From assembly GCA_022361535.1 (NCBI GenBank), contig JAKSAU010000698.1, positions 1 to 7,888 on the forward strand: a stretch of DNA of 7,888 nt, read 5' to 3'. Under the pieces are notes generated by a model, which was given only the letters and a program-made list of their open reading frames with translations, was not told where the DNA came from and searched no databases. Every line of letters begins with the position of its first letter. Positions within the stretch are counted from its first letter, which is position 1. Shown one piece after another: positions 7,173-7,888 of this stretch. Source of the DNA: Desulfobacterales bacterium. GTDB lineage: Bacteria; Desulfobacterota; Desulfobacteria; Desulfobacterales; Desulfobacteraceae. Position numbers and translations under genes: made by a program.

Positions 7173-7888
7173 TTGCCTTTATTCTGCCGGCACCTCGTAG
7201 TTTTTACCATGGTTGCCGGCAGTTTTTTCTTTTGTTTGGGTAACATTCAAGCCAACGCCACAGAGGCACCCCAAACACTTCCTTTTGGCCCGGGAGAGAA
7301 AGTTCATTATGATGTTCGGTGGCAACTGTACAAGGCTGCCAAAGCCGTGGTTCGTGTTCGCCCGTTTACATCAAAAAAAGGAAAGCCCGCCTGGCACTTT
7401 GAACTTGAAATAAAATCCAATAAACTCATCGATAAGATTTTTAAGGTCAGAGACCATATACAGGGATTTGTGGATCAGGGGTTTACAGGTTCTGTTGGGT
7501 ACCTGTACTCAGGTAAAGGAAAAAAGAAGAAAGATATTCGTGTGAAGTTCCCGGGGGACGGAACCGCCATCTATTCGAATTTTAAAAAAAAGCGTGATCC
7601 CATTGACATTCCCGAAGACTGCTTTGATCCCATATCAGCCTATTTTAAGATGCGGTCTTTCAACCTTACCTCCGGCAGGACGATTTCTTTTCCCATCACA
7701 GACGGAAAAAAGGCGTTTGTCCAGAAAGGCAATATCCTGGGCAGGGAAAAAATCACCATGAAATCCGGCTCCTACGATACGATTGTCGTGGAACCTTATG
7801 TCACACATTTTTCAGGGGTGTTTAAAAAAAGTAAAGATCCTACTGTCAGGGTATGGATAACAGATGACGACCGAAAAATACCCGTAAG
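7173..7888 (+). CDS. DUF3108 domain-containing exported protein (C-terminus cut by window edge)
   Basis: About 238 codons are present and the frame is open to the right edge. LPFGPGEKVHYDVRW (residues 36-50), the body up to VEPYVTHFSGVF, and VWITDDDRKIPVR at the edge match the DUF3108 pattern, whose members are usually ~230-260 residues, so only a short tail is likely missing. The biochemical role of the family is unknown; members are typically periplasmic or envelope-associated. Residues 8-24 are hydrophobic and end in NIQANA, a plausible signal peptidase I site. The start is uncertain. ATG 7209 would leave a signal peptide with no basic n-region. TTG 7173 (chosen) supplies Arg6, and TTG 7146 would overlap the GAPDH gene by 20 bases. 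None has a strong Shine-Dalgarno sequence. The mature region is Lys-rich. Confidence 0.8.
   Translation, partial: MPLFCRHLVVFTMVAGSFFFCLGNIQANATEAPQTLPFGPGEKVHYDVRWQLYKAAKAVVRVRPFTSKKGKPAWHFELEIKSNKLIDKIFKVRDHIQGFVDQGFTGSVGYLYSGKGKKKKDIRVKFPGDGTAIYSNFKKKRDPIDIPEDCFDPISAYFKMRSFNLTSGRTISFPITDGKKAFVQKGNILGREKITMKSGSYDTIVVEPYVTHFSGVFKKSKDPTVRVWITDDDRKIPV
7184..7233 (+). terminator. Intrinsic terminator after the GAPDH gene
   Basis: CTGCCGGCA (7184-7192) pairs perfectly with TGCCGGCAG (7214-7222). The flanking CC (7193-7194) and GG (7211-7212) extend the stem past one bulged T. The loop is 16 bases. A T-run follows directly (six T at 7223-7228, then C and four T). It starts 18 bases after the GAPDH stop codon. 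It overlaps the 5' end of the next gene. Confidence 0.85.

Noticed and set aside
7213..7413. 66-codon plus-strand open frame
   Set aside because: It is out of frame with the DUF3108 gene, which stays open to the window edge with family motifs.

Overview
The window looks like a chromosomal segment of a free-living Gram-negative anaerobe. It has moderate GC, Shine-Dalgarno-led genes, a Cache/HAMP/GAF membrane sensor, an exported DUF3108 protein and a PPDK-like giant protein. The style is most reminiscent of sulfate-reducing Desulfobacterota (Desulfobacterales). That placement is an inference from gene style, not something a marker gene in the window proves. I see no mobile element, CRISPR array, tRNA or rRNA.

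Layout. Bases 1-1331 (minus strand) hold the N-terminal 443 residues of a membrane sensor: TM1, extracytoplasmic dCache-like domain, TM2, HAMP, then the start of what looks like a GAF domain. It runs off the left edge. Bases 1332-1653 are a divergent intergenic region with a candidate promoter for the sensor and the ribosome binding site of the next gene. Bases 1654-5865 (plus strand) encode a 1403-residue protein. Its last ~490 residues are a complete-looking PPDK-type ATP-grasp domain plus the phosphohistidine swivel domain. Its first ~900 residues match no family I recognise, and the PEP/pyruvate TIM barrel of true PPDK is absent. After a 61-bp AT-rich gap, bases 5927-7165 encode a divergent, enlarged (412 aa) phosphorylating-type glyceraldehyde-3-phosphate dehydrogenase. 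A strong intrinsic terminator follows, and it overlaps the 5' end of a DUF3108 exported protein (about 7173 to the right edge, incomplete).

How they may work together. The dikinase-like protein and the GAPDH lie head to tail with no terminator between them, and one ends the transcription unit with a terminator, so they are probably co-transcribed. One is a phosphotransfer enzyme of the PEP/pyruvate family and the other is a triose-phosphate enzyme, which points to control or catalysis in lower glycolysis/gluconeogenesis. The acceptor of the phosphohistidine is unknown. This orphan ATP-grasp/His-domain protein with its large novel N-terminus is the best candidate in the window for an undescribed system. 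The sensor and the DUF3108 protein are probably separate units.
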